Assembly: GCF_010993985.1 (NCBI RefSeq)
Contig: NZ_WINH01000016.1
Span: 39,011 to 103,010, forward strand
Source of the DNA: Paraferrimonas sp. SM1919
Lineage (GTDB): Bacteria > Pseudomonadota > Gammaproteobacteria > Enterobacterales > Shewanellaceae
Length of the DNA: 64,000 bases
Direction of reading: 5' to 3'
A model generated the notes under the pieces. It searched no databases and was not told the origin of the DNA. It worked only from the letters and a program-made list of their open reading frames with translations. Positions 18,385-28,391 of this stretch are shown piece after piece. Position 1 is the stretch's first letter. Every line of letters starts with the position of its first letter. Both the position numbers and the translations under genes were made by a program.

Positions 18385-20022
18385 TCACATATTAGGGTAG
18401 TTAGGACCACCCGCACCTTCTGGCACCACCCAAGTGATATTCTGACTTGGGTCCTTAATATCACAGGTCTTACAATGCAGACAGTTTTGGCCATTAATCT
18501 GCAGCTGCGACTCACCATCCACTTCAACGATTTCGTAAACCCCAGCAGGGCAATAACGTTGCGCAGGCTCATCAAATTTGGCCAAGTTGACGCTGATAGG
18601 GATACTGTTATCTTTCAGAATTAAATGGCAGGGCTGATCTTCTTCATGGTAAGTATTAGATAAAAATACCGAAGACAATTTATCGAAGCTCAATACGCCA
18701 TCGGCTTTAGGGTAATCCTTGGCTTTTGCCTCACTCGCCAGTTGCATGCCTTCATGATCAGGGCGATCATCTTTTAGAGTGACTGGCAATTTACCGTTAA
18801 ACCAGTTTTGATCGATATAGTTAAACGCGCCACCGGCTAAAGTGCCAAACTTGTGTAAAGCTGGGCCAAAGTTGCGGCTACGGTATAACTCATCATATAG
18901 CCAGCTTTTCTCGTATTTTTGTTGCAAGCTTTGCGCATTGTCGCTGTCGGTTAGCGCCTCAAAAATGGCCTCTGCTGCCAGCATGCCTGATTTCATGGCG
19001 GTATGGCTGCCCTTAATTTTAGAAAAGTTTAAGGTACCAGCGTTACAACCCACAATGGCGCCACCAGCAAAGCTCATATCCGCGATCGAATTCAAGCCAC
19101 CCTTAGCGATGGCACGAGCACCATAACTAATACGCTCTCCACCTTTTAGGTGTTTAGCAATTTGGGGGTGATGCTTATACTGCTGAAACTCATCAAATGG
19201 GCTTACATGAGGGTTGGTATAGTTAAGGTCAATAATCAGGCCTACATACACTTGATTATCATCCGCATGATACAAGAAACCACCACCACTGAGACCATCG
19301 GTCAAGGGCCAGCCGGCGCTGTGTACCACTAAGCCAGGTTGATGCTGCTCTGTCGGGATTGTCCATATCTCTTTAAAGCCCAAACCATAATGCTGTGGTG
19401 ATCTGCCGTCGGTTAGGGAAAACTTTTCAATCAGCTGCTTACCTAGGTGACCACGACAACCTTCAGAAAAGATGGTTTGCTTAGCTCGTAGCTCCATCCC
19501 CGGCATATAACCGTCTTTTTCGCTGCCATCCTTGGCCACCCCCATATCACCAGTGAGTACGCCAGCAACCGAGCCGTCATCGTTAAACAATAATTCGCTG
19601 GCGGTAAACCCAGGGAAAATCTCAACCCCTAAACCCTCTGCCTGTTCGGCCAACCAACGACAAACATTCCCTAGACTGACAATATAGTTACCATGGTTAT
19701 GCATAGTCTTGGGGCAAAATGCATTAGGCAGCTTGGTTGACTTGGCTTCATCGTTAAACAGATAAATTTCGTCTTTGGTCACCGCCGTATTCAGTGGCGC
19801 CCCCAGTTCTTGCCAATTCGGAAACAGTTCATCTAAGGCGCGGGTTTCTAAAATGGCGCCCGATAAAATATGAGCACCAACCTCAGAGCCTTTTTCTACG
19901 ACACACACGGTTAATTCTTGTTGTGTGTCGTTTGCTAACTGCATTAAGCGACAGGCACTGGCCAAGCCCGAAGGGCCTGCACCAACAATCACCACGTCAA
20001 ATTCCATGCATTCACGTTCCAT
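18385..20022 (-). CDS. Electron transfer flavoprotein-ubiquinone oxidoreductase
   Basis: ETF-QO passes electrons from ETF, reduced by acyl-CoA and other dehydrogenases, to ubiquinone at the inner membrane. The 545-residue protein has the FAD-binding VVIVGAGPSGLASA at about residues 9-22, the GAxILSGAI segment, and a C-terminal 4Fe-4S ferredoxin-like domain. That domain has CPAGVYE and CLHCKTCDIKDP (about 510-535), and the terminus G-G-P-N-Y-P-N-M is typical. No etfAB lies next to it. The start MERECMEFD matches the family. It is convergent with the GST-like gene and divergent from a pseudouridine synthase gene. Confidence 0.94.
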   Translation of the reverse strand: MERECMEFDVVIVGAGPSGLASACRLMQLANDTQQELTVCVVEKGSEVGAHILSGAILETRALDELFPNWQELGAPLNTAVTKDEIYLFNDEAKSTKLPNAFCPKTMHNHGNYIVSLGNVCRWLAEQAEGLGVEIFPGFTASELLFNDDGSVAGVLTGDMGVAKDGSEKDGYMPGMELRAKQTIFSEGCRGHLGKQLIEKFSLTDGRSPQHYGLGFKEIWTIPTEQHQPGLVVHSAGWPLTDGLSGGGFLYHADDNQVYVGLIIDLNYTNPHVSPFDEFQQYKHHPQIAKHLKGGERISYGARAIAKGGLNSIADMSFAGGAIVGCNAGTLNFSKIKGSHTAMKSGMLAAEAIFEALTDSDNAQSLQQKYEKSWLYDELYRSRNFGPALHKFGTLAGGAFNYIDQNWFNGKLPVTLKDDRPDHEGMQLASEAKAKDYPKADGVLSFDKLSSVFLSNTYHEEDQPCHLILKDNSIPISVNLAKFDEPAQRYCPAGVYEIVEVDGESQLQINGQNCLHCKTCDIKDPSQNITWVVPEGAGGPNYPNM

Positions 20023-20178
20023 ACCAAATCCCTAGCATTTTTGTTCTATTTTCAACCAGATTACAAAAAATTAATGCGTTAAGGTAGCTATTTTGTATTT
20101 TAGTTAGGCCTTTTTGTCGAATGCCAAACGGTCTAACTCGTTATACAATAACACCAGCCTTTCAATCTGAGTTTAATC

Positions 20179-20847
20179 ATGTACGACATTATTAGCGATC
20201 AACCTGACTTTATCGTCATCAACAAAAATCCATTTGTGCATTTTCATTCACAGGATGGCAATGCTGGAGTGATTGCCCAACTCAGTGATGATATTGACCA
20301 AGATTTATTCCCCGTTCATAGACTAGATACCATGACTTCGGGAGTGTTGCTCATTGCCAAAAGCTCAAGCGCTGCAGCCGAGTTGAGTAAAGCCTTTAGG
20401 GATCGCCAAACTCAAAAGTTTTACTTAGCCATAGCCCAAGGTAAACCGAAAAAGAAGCAGGGGTTAATTAAGGGAGATATGGCCAAAGCCCGTCGCGGGC
20501 AATGGAAGTTAATGAAAACCAATGGCAATCCTGCGATTACTCAATTTTTTAGCCACAGTCTAGGGCAAGGATTACGCGCCTATTTGCTCAAGCCCCACTC
20601 GGGCAAAACCCACCAGCTTAGGGTTGCTTTAAAAAGCTTAGGCACGGCCATTTTAGGGGATGAGCTCTACGGAGGAGGCGATGCTGATAGGGGCTATTTG
20701 CATGCGTGGCAGCTGTCTATTCCTTTTAAGGGAGAGCTGCTGCATTTTGTGGCACCATTGCCTAATAGCGACCATAGCCCGCTAATTAATCAAGGCTTGC
20801 CACAAGATTGGCAAACCCCAAATGATCTTAATTGGCCTTCACTTTAA
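20179..20847 (+). CDS. RluA-family pseudouridine synthase
   Basis: A short (222-residue) RluA-type pseudouridine synthase without an S4 domain. The catalytic Asp50 is in HRLDTMTSG. Downstream the TQFF and SGKTHQLRVAL motifs follow the family pattern, as does the strand LGDELYGG. The RNA target cannot be assigned from sequence. It resembles the stand-alone subfamily found in Shewanella and Vibrio. Its last 20 bases overlap the 3' end of the convergent esterase gene. Confidence 0.88.
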   Translation: MYDIISDQPDFIVINKNPFVHFHSQDGNAGVIAQLSDDIDQDLFPVHRLDTMTSGVLLIAKSSSAAAELSKAFRDRQTQKFYLAIAQGKPKKKQGLIKGDMAKARRGQWKLMKTNGNPAITQFFSHSLGQGLRAYLLKPHSGKTHQLRVALKSLGTAILGDELYGGGDADRGYLHAWQLSIPFKGELLHFVAPLPNSDHSPLINQGLPQDWQTPNDLNWPSL

Positions 20848-21754
20848 AAAAGAAATTCAGCGGGTGATGTAAGCGCTCAGCCCACGCAGTTTCGTCATGG
20901 CTATGGCCTTTGAAGAATAAACTTTGCCAATTTTGCTTAGCAAAACCCTGCCCAAAGGTCTTATCCACAGCTCGCTGCAAAGGAGGGTACAGCGCATCTA
21001 AAGTTTGATCACCATAATCAAAATAGATGCGTTTATCTTGTAACCTTGGTAATTGGGCTGCTAAATACTGATTAAATGCATCAGCAACCACTCCATCTCG
21101 ATTCATGGTGCCCGGCCAATGAGTCGATAAACACGCTGCCCCGGCAAAATACTGCGGATACCGGCTCAAACCATACCAAGAAATTAACCCGCCCATACTT
21201 GAGCCCATCAGCACTCGAGCCTCGCTATTTTGTTGGGTAGAATAGTTAGCATCAATATAGGGAATAAGCTCTTGGGTGATAAATTTTAAATAGTTATCAG
21301 AGTCAACGGGCTCATAAAACAAAGGGGCATCAGCACTGCGTTGCTCGGCGAGTACCTGCTGCTGATATTCTTTAGTAAACCCTTCAAACACTGCTTGTGG
21401 GAAGTATTCGCTATGGCGGCGTTTAACTCCTCCATTATGGATGCCCACTACAATTATCGGCTCAATTTGACCATCAGTAATTAGCGTTGATACCACCTCA
21501 TCTACGCGCCACTCTTTTTTATTCCAGGTGGTATTAGCATCAAACAGCATTTGGCCATCATGCATGTACAACACTTTATATTTTTTTGCCTCGGAATAGC
21601 CCTGTGGCAACCACACATCCACATGTCTGGCAGGAATAAATTTTGATGGCATATTGTCGATTCGCTCAAGCGAGCCACTGCTGACCTGTGGCATGCCAGC
21701 AAAGGCATGAGTCACCTGTACCAATAAAGCCAAGCTAACTAACCATTTTTTCAT
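20828..21754 (-). CDS. Secreted esterase-D-fold hydrolase
   Basis: A 308-residue alpha/beta hydrolase of the putative esterase family (PF00756-like, as in IroE and esterase D). A signal peptide covers residues 1 to about 19. The LYMHDGQMLFD oxyanion-hole segment, nucleophile elbow GSSMGG (Ser near residue 183) and a late His (GHSHDETAW) complete the triad. I chose the ATG at 21754, preceded by GAGGGAA, over an ATG 33 bases upstream. The natural substrate is unknown; siderophore esters and acylated sugars are possibilities. The 3' ends of this gene and the pseudouridine synthase overlap by 20 bases. Confidence 0.82.
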   Translation of the reverse strand: MKKWLVSLALLVQVTHAFAGMPQVSSGSLERIDNMPSKFIPARHVDVWLPQGYSEAKKYKVLYMHDGQMLFDANTTWNKKEWRVDEVVSTLITDGQIEPIIVVGIHNGGVKRRHSEYFPQAVFEGFTKEYQQQVLAEQRSADAPLFYEPVDSDNYLKFITQELIPYIDANYSTQQNSEARVLMGSSMGGLISWYGLSRYPQYFAGAACLSTHWPGTMNRDGVVADAFNQYLAAQLPRLQDKRIYFDYGDQTLDALYPPLQRAVDKTFGQGFAKQNWQSLFFKGHSHDETAWAERLHHPLNFFFKVKAN

Positions 21755-21840
21755 TATAATTCCCTCAATATGTCGTTTCGTCAGCATAACTAACTCTGCT
21801 AACTAAGCCACCATGAATTCGTATACAGAAGGTTAATTCA

Positions 21841-22530
21841 ATGCGCCTTGATAAATTTATCACCCAAGCCACAGAGCTGACTCGCTCAAATGCCAAAAAA
21901 GCCCTGCACCGTGGTGATGTCACCGTTGATGGTGAAGTAGAAAAAGACTCCGGCTTTAAACTAAAAGCGGGGATGCAGGTATGCCTTGAAGGACAGGTGC
22001 TTAGCCTGATTGGCCAGCGCTACATCATGATGCATAAACCGGACGGCTTTATTAGCTCGACGGTTGATGAACAATTACCCAGTGCATTAAACCTCATTGA
22101 TATTATTAAAAAAGATCAACTGCATATTGCTGGTCGCTTAGATGCCGATACCACCGGACTGCTGCTGTTAACCGATGATGGTAATTGGTCCCACCGAATC
22201 ACCTCGCCAAATAAGGCGGTAGGTAAGCGCTACCGAGTACAGCTGGCTGACGCCATTACCAACGAAGCTATCAGTGAATTAGAACAGGGAGTAATGCTTC
22301 GAAGTGAAGACAAACCTACGCGGCCAGCAAAAATTACTGTTATTGAAGATAAGCTAGTACTGTTAGAGATAAAAGAAGGAAAATACCATCAAGTTAAGCG
22401 CATGTTCGCCGCAGTTGGTAACAAGGTCATTGGTTTACATCGAGAAGCGATCAGCAGCATCGAACTTGATGACAGCCTTGAACCAGGTCAATGGCGCTTC
22501 TTAAACGAAGATGAAATCAACGCATTTTAA
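21841..22530 (+). CDS. rsuA: 16S rRNA pseudouridine-516 synthase
   Basis: RsuA makes pseudouridine 516 in 16S rRNA. The 229-residue protein has an N-terminal S4 RNA-binding domain (MRLDKFITQATELTRS, about 1-60). The RsuA catalytic block GRLDADTTGLLLLTDDG has its Asp near residue 102, and the KRYRVQL and GKYHQVKRM segments follow. Length and domain order are standard. It is divergent from the esterase gene. A long AT inverted repeat lies between its stop and the next gene. Confidence 0.92.
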   Translation: MRLDKFITQATELTRSNAKKALHRGDVTVDGEVEKDSGFKLKAGMQVCLEGQVLSLIGQRYIMMHKPDGFISSTVDEQLPSALNLIDIIKKDQLHIAGRLDADTTGLLLLTDDGNWSHRITSPNKAVGKRYRVQLADAITNEAISELEQGVMLRSEDKPTRPAKITVIEDKLVLLEIKEGKYHQVKRMFAAVGNKVIGLHREAISSIELDDSLEPGQWRFLNEDEINAF

Positions 22531-22543
22531 TTGACAATTGCAG

Positions 22544-22583
22544 CCAAATATTTAAAGAATAGTTAAAATTGTTAAATATTTGG
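22544..22583 (+). promoter_or_regulatory. 12-bp inverted repeat abutting a lipoprotein start codon
   Basis: CCAAATATTTAA (22544-22555) is perfectly complementary to TTAAATATTTGG (22572-22583), with a 16-base spacer. The stem ends four bases before the lipoprotein ATG, a place normally held by the Shine-Dalgarno, which is absent. It could be a terminator-like element for rsuA without T-run, an operator, or an RNA hairpin affecting translation. Confidence 0.4.
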
Positions 22584-22587
22584 TTGT

Positions 22588-23052
22588 ATGAAAATTAAAA
22601 CAATAATTAGCCTAATACTTTTAGCCTCTCTTGGCGCATGCTCAACAACAGCACAAAAACCATCAAAAAAACTAATAGAGCTGCCCTTTATACCTGTTCA
22701 AAACTTCCATACCCAAGTACTGGACAATGGCGCTAAGTTGTTTTTCCTGTCCATTGAAAACCCTGTTAGCGCCTCCATAAAAACAACCGGCAAGAGTATT
22801 GTGATTGATAAGCGCCGTACGGTTCACCAAATCAAACAACAACTAGGCTATGTCGACCCTGAGTATCTACAATCGGCACTTATGCAAAGACTTCATATGC
22901 GTTTAGATAGAATCGATTATTGCCAAGCTGGCTATCTAATTTTAAACAAAATCACCAGTAGCAGTTATGCTGAAATCAGGGGTGAGTGCCATGATGGAGC
23001 TTCTATTGAGCAAATTTCAGAGTTAAGAAACCACTACACCCATAAAAAGTGA
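22588..23052 (+). CDS. Outer-membrane lipoprotein of unknown function
   Basis: A 154-residue lipoprotein. The signal peptide ends in the lipobox LGAC with Cys18 as the lipidation site. I do not recognise the mature domain, which has two late cysteines (YCQAG and GECHDG) that could pair. No Shine-Dalgarno is visible because an inverted repeat fills that position. It is followed by the DUF3291 gene on the same strand. The residue after Cys is Ser, which favours outer-membrane sorting. Confidence 0.7.
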   Translation: MKIKTIISLILLASLGACSTTAQKPSKKLIELPFIPVQNFHTQVLDNGAKLFFLSIENPVSASIKTTGKSIVIDKRRTVHQIKQQLGYVDPEYLQSALMQRLHMRLDRIDYCQAGYLILNKITSSSYAEIRGECHDGASIEQISELRNHYTHKK

Positions 23053-23124
23053 TAAATTTAGACTAACATCTAAGCTTATGCTGTCGTTGAGCCATCAATA
23101 ATGGCTTATCAAGGGATGGATACT

Positions 23125-23568
23125 ATGCAACTTGCTCAATTAAATATCGCCAAAGCTAAATACCCGTTAGATTCGCCTGAAATTAAAGAATTTATAGCCA
23201 ATCTAGATAGGGTGAACGGCATCGCAGAACAAAGTAAAGGGTTTATCTGGCGACTTAAGGATGAAAGTCCAGACACGACTGATATTCAGCTTTTTGATGA
23301 CCCTAGGATCATCGTCAATATGTCTGTATGGCAATCCATCGAGTCACTAAAAGGGTTTATGTTTAAGACTCTACATCGAGACTTTATGCGTCGAAAATCC
23401 GAATGGTTTGAGCGTATCGATAATAATCTGGTACTTTGGTGGGTTGAGGATGGCCACACTCCAACTCAGGTTGAAGCCCTCGAACGCTTAAGGTATCTAA
23501 GTCGCCATGGAGCTAGTCGATATGCCTTCACTTTTAAACAAAGCTTTGAAGCAGTGGCGGCCAAGTAA
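23125..23568 (+). CDS. DUF3291 family protein
   Basis: A 147-residue soluble protein of the DUF3291 family, a dimeric ferredoxin-like alpha/beta barrel fold related to monooxygenases. The family N-terminus MQLAQLNIAKAKYPLDSPE, the segment GFIWRLKDES, and NMSVWQSIESLKGF are visible. The later W-W-V-x-x-G-H-x-P block is also present. Its activity is not established. I chose the ATG at 23125 because the family begins there and AAGGGA lies at proper spacing; an upstream ATG at 23101 is in frame but lacks a ribosome site. Confidence 0.8.
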   Translation: MQLAQLNIAKAKYPLDSPEIKEFIANLDRVNGIAEQSKGFIWRLKDESPDTTDIQLFDDPRIIVNMSVWQSIESLKGFMFKTLHRDFMRRKSEWFERIDNNLVLWWVEDGHTPTQVEALERLRYLSRHGASRYAFTFKQSFEAVAAK

Positions 23569-23610
23569 TATTAATGGACTATCCTTGGCTAATACTTTCC
23601 ATTTTTGATA

Positions 23611-23638
23611 TAAAAAAGCCCAGAATAAATCTGGGCTT
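23611..23638 (-). terminator. Intrinsic terminator of acyltransferase copy 3
   Basis: The stem AAGCCCAGA/TCTGGGCTT (9 bp, five-base loop) is followed on the minus strand by a T-run (plus-strand A at 23612-23617). It lies just past the minus-strand acyltransferase stop and may also stop the convergent DUF3291 transcript. Confidence 0.82.
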
Positions 23639-23644
23639 GTAAGT

Positions 23645-24550
23645 CTATGCTGCGTTCTTATCTTGAGACTGATTACCATAAATGGCATCTAATTCCTCGT
23701 CTTTAACCTTCCAGGTATCATTTAACCAACCATGGAAGCGACGCTTAAAAGCTTTATCGTTAAAATAATCACCTTTAAGATTGTCGTCCATTGGGTGGAC
23801 TTTAATACGCACCACAATTTTAGTCAGCTGTCCCTGCAATAAATCTTTGAAGGGTTGAGTGCGGTTTTCTGGGTAAGCAAGAGTTACATCAACCACACCA
23901 TTAAGCAGATGATTCATCGCATTTAAGGTAAAAGCCACACCACCGGTTTTAGGCTTTAATAGATTATTATATGGCGTTTTTGCTGATGCTAACTTTTGCT
24001 TGGTGGCGCGAGTGCCTTCGACAAAGCTGATCATGGTAGTAGGCACATGCTTAAACTTATCACAGGCTTTTTTGATGGCATCAAAGTCGTCATTACGACG
24101 CTCAGGGTTTTTTAGCAAAAAGTCAGCACTATGGCGATACATAAATGGCATGTCTAACCCCCAACATGCCTGCCCAACAAACGGTACATACATTAAACTG
24201 CGCTTTAATAAGAACTTCCCCATCGGGATTTTATCTTTCATCACACAGGTTAATACCACAATATCAGACCAGCTTAAGTGATTAGAGAGCAACATGTACC
24301 ATTGCTCACGAGATAAGCCTTCACCACCTTCGATATCCCATTCAATATTGTTATTGGCATTCAAAAGCCACAAGTTAAATGTCGCCCATAAGCGCATATG
24401 CCCATTAGCAGCAGTGGAGCCCCAATACTGAACGATTTTAAAAGGAAGTAATAATCGGATCACCGCCAAGATAGAAGCGGTTACCGCGATTAATGCGGTA
24501 TTGATGGTTACTAGTAATACTACTAGCACCATTCTTATATTTTTAAGCAT
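23645..24550 (-). CDS. YihG-type lysophospholipid acyltransferase, copy 3
   Basis: The third member of this family in the window, 301 residues. It has HX4D in NHLSWSDI, the FVEGTRAT motif, and the shared blocks KFLLKRSLMYVPFVGQACWGLDMPFM and a C-terminal L-N-D-T-W-x-V-K-D tail like L-W-Q-Q-K-D in the tandem pair. An N-terminal hydrophobic segment (about 8-33) anchors it. It is 11 kb from the tandem copies, monocistronic and ends in its own terminator. The start lacks a strong Shine-Dalgarno; ATG codons at residues 1 and 7 are both possible. Confidence 0.84.
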   Translation of the reverse strand: MLKNIRMVLVVLLVTINTALIAVTASILAVIRLLLPFKIVQYWGSTAANGHMRLWATFNLWLLNANNNIEWDIEGGEGLSREQWYMLLSNHLSWSDIVVLTCVMKDKIPMGKFLLKRSLMYVPFVGQACWGLDMPFMYRHSADFLLKNPERRNDDFDAIKKACDKFKHVPTTMISFVEGTRATKQKLASAKTPYNNLLKPKTGGVAFTLNAMNHLLNGVVDVTLAYPENRTQPFKDLLQGQLTKIVVRIKVHPMDDNLKGDYFNDKAFKRRFHGWLNDTWKVKDEELDAIYGNQSQDKNAA

Positions 24551-24700
24551 AAATTGGTACTGCTAAGCATAAATAATGCGCACATCATACCGAGTTTAGT
24601 AGATAACGCACTCGAAAAATCACTGATTAGACCTTTTTGACTTCATCAAACATGATTAAAGGCAACTAATGGGCTAACTATTGTCAATGTAAAGATACAA

Positions 24701-24730
24701 AAAAACCGAAGCACGATGGCTTCGGTTTTC
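24701..24730 (-). terminator. Intrinsic terminator of typA
   Basis: AAACCGAAGC (24703-24712) pairs with GCTTCGGTTT (24719-24728) around a six-base loop. The plus-strand A-run before it gives a minus-strand T-run, and it sits 14 bases past the typA stop. Confidence 0.85.
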
Positions 24731-24743
24731 ATAAGCGACGGGA

Positions 24744-26564
24744 TTACCCCTTAGCTTGACGACTCGCGCGCTTACGCTCGCTTTCAGTAAGAAGCTTCTT
24801 ACGAATACGGATACTTTCTGGAGTCACTTCTACTAGCTCGTCGTCATCGATGAACTCAAGCGCTTGCTCAAGAGTCATCACAACTGGTGGCGTCAGAACC
24901 TGTGCGTCATCAGTACCTGATGCACGAACGTTAGTTAGCTGCTTACCTTTAAGGGCGTTAACGGTTAGGTCGTTATCACGGCTGTGAATACCGATAACCA
25001 TGCCTTCGTATACTTCAACACCGTGACCAATCATCATGCGGCCACGCTCTTGTAGGTTAAATAGAGCGTTAGTTAGGGCTTTACCCGTTGCGTTAGCAAT
25101 TAGTACACCGTTAATACGCTGACCGATTTCTCCACCTTTGTGAGGGCCATACTGCAAGAATGTATGATAAATCAGACCTGAACCAGAAGTCAGCGTCATG
25201 AACTCAGTTTGGAAACCAATCAGACCACGAGAAGGCATGATGAAGTCCATACGGATACGGCCTTTACCGTCAGGCGCCATGTCGGTTAGCTCTGCTTTAC
25301 GCAGACCCATTTTCTCCATGATCGCACCTTGGTGCTCTTCTTCAACGTCGACAGTAACCGTTTCATAAGGTTCTTGGAGTTCACCGTCTACTTCGCGCAT
25401 AATTACTTCTGGACGCGATACCGCTAGCTCGTAACCTTCACGACGCATGTTCTCAATCAGAATACCTAAGTGAAGCTCACCACGGCCTGATACTTTAAAC
25501 TTATCTGCATCTTCTAGTTGCTCAACACGTAGTGCTACGTTGTGTACTAGTTCGTTTTCTAGACGCTCTAGGATGTTACGTGAAGTTACGTATTTACCTT
25601 CTTGGCCAGCAAACGGAGAGGTGTTTACCTGGAAGGTCATGGTTACTGTTGGCTCATCTACGCTTAGTGCTGGTAGCGGCTCAACTTCTGACGGGCAACA
25701 TACGGTGTCAGAAATCTTCAAATCGCCAAGACCAGTAATTGCAACGATGTCACCTGCTTGTGCAGTGTCTACTTCGTAACGCTCTAGACCTAGATAACCT
25801 AAGATGCTACCAACTTTACCATTGCGAGTATGGCCATCCGCACAGTGTACAACCACTTGCTCATTTACTTTTACTTTACCACGACTGATACGACCAACAC
25901 CGATTACACCCTTGTAAGAGTTGTAGTCCAGCTGCGAGATTTGCATTTGGAAAGGTTCTTCAGTGCTACCTGCAGGGCAAGGTACTTCATCAACGATAGT
26001 TTGGAATAGAGCTTCCATATTGTCAGTTTGGACGCCTTCTTCATCAGAAGCCCAACCATTAATTGCTGAAGCGTAAACCACTTTAAAGTCTAGCTGCTCA
26101 TCAGTTGCACCTAGGTTGTCGAACAAGTCGAATACTTGATCCATAACCCAATCAGGACGTGCGCCTGGCTTGTCAATTTTGTTGATAACAACGATTGGCT
26201 TCAGACCTTGAGCAAATGCTTTTTGAGTTACAAAGCGAGTTTGCGGCATTGGGCCTTCTTGGGCGTCAACAATCAGTAGTACCGAGTCAACCATAGACAT
26301 CACACGCTCTACTTCACCACCGAAATCGGCGTGTCCTGGGGTATCTACGATATTAATACGGTAGTCGTTCCAGTTAATCGCTGTGTTTTTGGCAAGAATG
26401 GTAATACCACGCTCTTTTTCGATGTCGTTGGAATCCATCGCGCGTTCATCTAAATTTGCACGCTCATCTAAAGTTTGTGACTGCGATAATAGCTTATCAA
26501 CTAGGGTAGTTTTGCCATGGTCAACGTGCGCGATAATGGCGATGTTACGTAATTTTTCCAACAC
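24744..26564 (-). CDS. typA: Ribosome-associated GTPase TypA/BipA
   Basis: A 606-residue translational GTPase. The G domain has HVDHGKTTL (P-loop), the [15 protein letters not shown] switch II and [10 protein letters not shown] (G4). EF-G-like domains II, III and V and the BipA-specific C-terminal domain follow. BipA acts in 50S assembly and stress or cold adaptation. It is divergent from glnA, an arrangement shared with E. coli and Shewanella, where bipA and glnA are neighbours. It ends in a strong terminator. All GTPase motifs are intact. Confidence 0.97.
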   Translation of the reverse strand: MLEKLRNIAIIAHVDHGKTTLVDKLLSQSQTLDERANLDERAMDSNDIEKERGITILAKNTAINWNDYRINIVDTPGHADFGGEVERVMSMVDSVLLIVDAQEGPMPQTRFVTQKAFAQGLKPIVVINKIDKPGARPDWVMDQVFDLFDNLGATDEQLDFKVVYASAINGWASDEEGVQTDNMEALFQTIVDEVPCPAGSTEEPFQMQISQLDYNSYKGVIGVGRISRGKVKVNEQVVVHCADGHTRNGKVGSILGYLGLERYEVDTAQAGDIVAITGLGDLKISDTVCCPSEVEPLPALSVDEPTVTMTFQVNTSPFAGQEGKYVTSRNILERLENELVHNVALRVEQLEDADKFKVSGRGELHLGILIENMRREGYELAVSRPEVIMREVDGELQEPYETVTVDVEEEHQGAIMEKMGLRKAELTDMAPDGKGRIRMDFIMPSRGLIGFQTEFMTLTSGSGLIYHTFLQYGPHKGGEIGQRINGVLIANATGKALTNALFNLQERGRMMIGHGVEVYEGMVIGIHSRDNDLTVNALKGKQLTNVRASGTDDAQVLTPPVVMTLEQALEFIDDDELVEVTPESIRIRKKLLTESERKRASRQAKG

Positions 26565-26793
26565 AATGATTGCCTCAAATAGGTCTATGCTCAGGAGCAG
26601 AATTTAAGCCTTAAGCGAGCGCTTAAACGGCTTTAATAGCTTGCTAATTTTGTTAGCAAATTTAAAAAACGCGACATTCTACTCTAGATAGCGGTTTTGC
26701 ACAAAGTATAGATTGTCCAAGCGGGCATTTTCACAAAATTTCATAAATTAATTATTCAATCTTACCTGTGGACGATTGCACAACCAACAACAA

Positions 26794-26810
26794 AGCACCA
26801 ACATGGTGCA
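26794..26810 (+). promoter_or_regulatory. NtrC enhancer site for glnA
   Basis: AGCACC-N5-GGTGCA matches the NtrC consensus TGCACC-N5-GGTGCA at 11 of 12 positions. It lies about 100 bases upstream of the sigma-54 promoter, the expected enhancer distance. A weaker half-site follows at 26828-26833. Confidence 0.85.
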
Positions 26811-26895
26811 ACAGCAGATCAATCATGGTGCAACCACGATTCAGAAGCCCCTTAACAAAAGCTCAAAAACCATACTAAACAATAACTTGCAAAGT

Positions 26896-26911
26896 AGGCA
26901 CGGTTCTAGCA
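26896..26911 (+). promoter_or_regulatory. Sigma-54 promoter of glnA
   Basis: GGCACG at 26897-26902 (-24) and AGCA with GC at 26909-26910 (-12) have the exact spacing of a sigma-54 promoter (consensus TGGCAC-N5-TTGC). Transcription would start about 12 bases later, roughly 60 bases before the glnA ATG. Confidence 0.82.
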
Positions 26912-26981
26912 TTATGCTTGCCAGTAAAAGATAAAAGACCTTATTACAATTATAAATCGCTACTGGAACCCGGAGAATAAT

Positions 26982-28391
26982 ATGTCAGTTGAGAATGTAT
27001 TTAACCTTATTGAAGAACATGGAGTTAAATTCGTAGATTTGCGCTTCACCGATACCAAAGGTAAAGAGCAACATGTATCTGTTCCAAGCCACCAAATTGA
27101 TGCTGACTTCTTTGAAGATGGCAAAATGTTTGATGGTTCTTCAATTGCTGGTTGGAAAGGCATTAACGAGTCAGACATGGTGCTTATGCCTGACGCTGCT
27201 ACCGCTAAGCTAGACCCATTTACTGAAGAGCCTACGCTAAACATCGTTTGTGACATTCTAGAGCCTGCTACAATGCAAGGTTACGACCGTGACCCTCGCT
27301 CGGTTGCTAAGCGTGCAGAAGAATACATGCGCTCTACTGGTATTGCTGACACCGTATTCTTTGGCCCTGAACCAGAGTTCTTCCTATTTGACGATGTTAA
27401 ATACAAAACTGATATGTCAGGTTCTATGTACAAAATTGATGCTGATGAAGCGCATTGGAACTCAGACAAGTCATTTGAAGATGGCAACACTGGCCACCGC
27501 CCAGGTGTTAAAGGTGGTTACTTCCCAGTAGCTCCAGTTGATTCATCACAAGATCTACGTTCTGCAATGTGTCTAGTTCTTGAAGAAATGGGTCAAGTGG
27601 TAGAAGCGCACCACCACGAAGTAGCTACTGCTGGTCAGAACGAAATTGCCACTCGCTTCAACACTCTAGTAAATAAGGCTGATGAGACTCAAGTACTTAA
27701 GTACGTTATTCATAACGTAGCTCACGCTTACGGCAAAACCGCTACTTTCATGCCTAAGCCAGTCGTTGGTGACAACGGTTCTGGTATGCACTGTCACCAA
27801 TCTCTAGCAAAAGATGGCGAGAACATCTTCGCTGGTGACCAATACGGTGGCCTATCTGAAACAGCACTTTACTACATTGGCGGTATCATTAAGCACGCTC
27901 GCGCAATCAACGCTTTTGCTAACGCTTCAACTAACTCTTACAAGCGTCTTGTACCAGGTTTTGAAGCACCAGTAATGCTAGCTTACTCAGCACGTAACCG
28001 TTCTGCTTCTATCCGTATTCCTGTAGTGCCTTCTGCTAAAGCGCGTCGTATTGAAGTACGTTTCCCAGATCCAACAGCAAACCCATACCTAGCGTTCTCT
28101 GCAATGCTAATGGCTGGCCTTGACGGTATCCAAAACAAGATTCACCCAGGTGAAGCAATGGATAAAGACTTATACGACCTACCAGCAGAAGAAGCAGCTG
28201 AAATCCCAACAGTAGCTTCTTCTCTAGAAATGGCTCTAGAAGCGCTTGATGCGGACCGTGACTTCCTAACGGCTGGCGGCGTATTTACTAATGACTTCAT
28301 CGATTCATACATCGCACTTAAGTCTAACGACGTACAACGCGTTAACATGACAACTCACCCAGTTGAGTTCGAACTTTACTACAGCGTTTAA
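26982..28391 (+). CDS. glnA: Glutamine synthetase, type I
   Basis: GlnA makes glutamine from glutamate, ammonia and ATP. At 469 residues it is the standard GSI-beta length. Visible signatures are [13 protein letters not shown], the metal and ATP segments [11 protein letters not shown] and [21 protein letters not shown], and [10 protein letters not shown]. The adenylylation tyrosine lies in DLYDLPAEE around residue 398. So activity is probably tuned by GlnE, and transcription by NtrC and sigma-54 as the upstream sites show. The coding sequence uses strongly favoured codons, as expected for high expression. Confidence 0.98.
   Translation: MSVENVFNLIEEHGVKFVDLRFTDTKGKEQHVSVPSHQIDADFFEDGKMFDGSSIAGWKGINESDMVLMPDAATAKLDPFTEEPTLNIVCDILEPATMQGYDRDPRSVAKRAEEYMRSTGIADTVFFGPEPEFFLFDDVKYKTDMSGSMYKIDADEAHWNSDKSFEDGNTGHRPGVKGGYFPVAPVDSSQDLRSAMCLVLEEMGQVVEAHHHEVATAGQNEIATRFNTLVNKADETQVLKYVIHNVAHAYGKTATFMPKPVVGDNGSGMHCHQSLAKDGENIFAGDQYGGLSETALYYIGGIIKHARAINAFANASTNSYKRLVPGFEAPVMLAYSARNRSASIRIPVVPSAKARRIEVRFPDPTANPYLAFSAMLMAGLDGIQNKIHPGEAMDKDLYDLPAEEAAEIPTVASSLEMALEALDADRDFLTAGGVFTNDFIDSYIALKSNDVQRVNMTTHPVEFELYYSV

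Larger units (their letters stand above)
26565..26981. other. 417-base divergent control region between typA and glnA
   Basis: No ORF is supported. The gap holds an NtrC enhancer, a partial second site (GGTGCA at 26828-26833) and a sigma-54 promoter for glnA. The typA promoter presumably lies in the left part. Confidence 0.75.
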
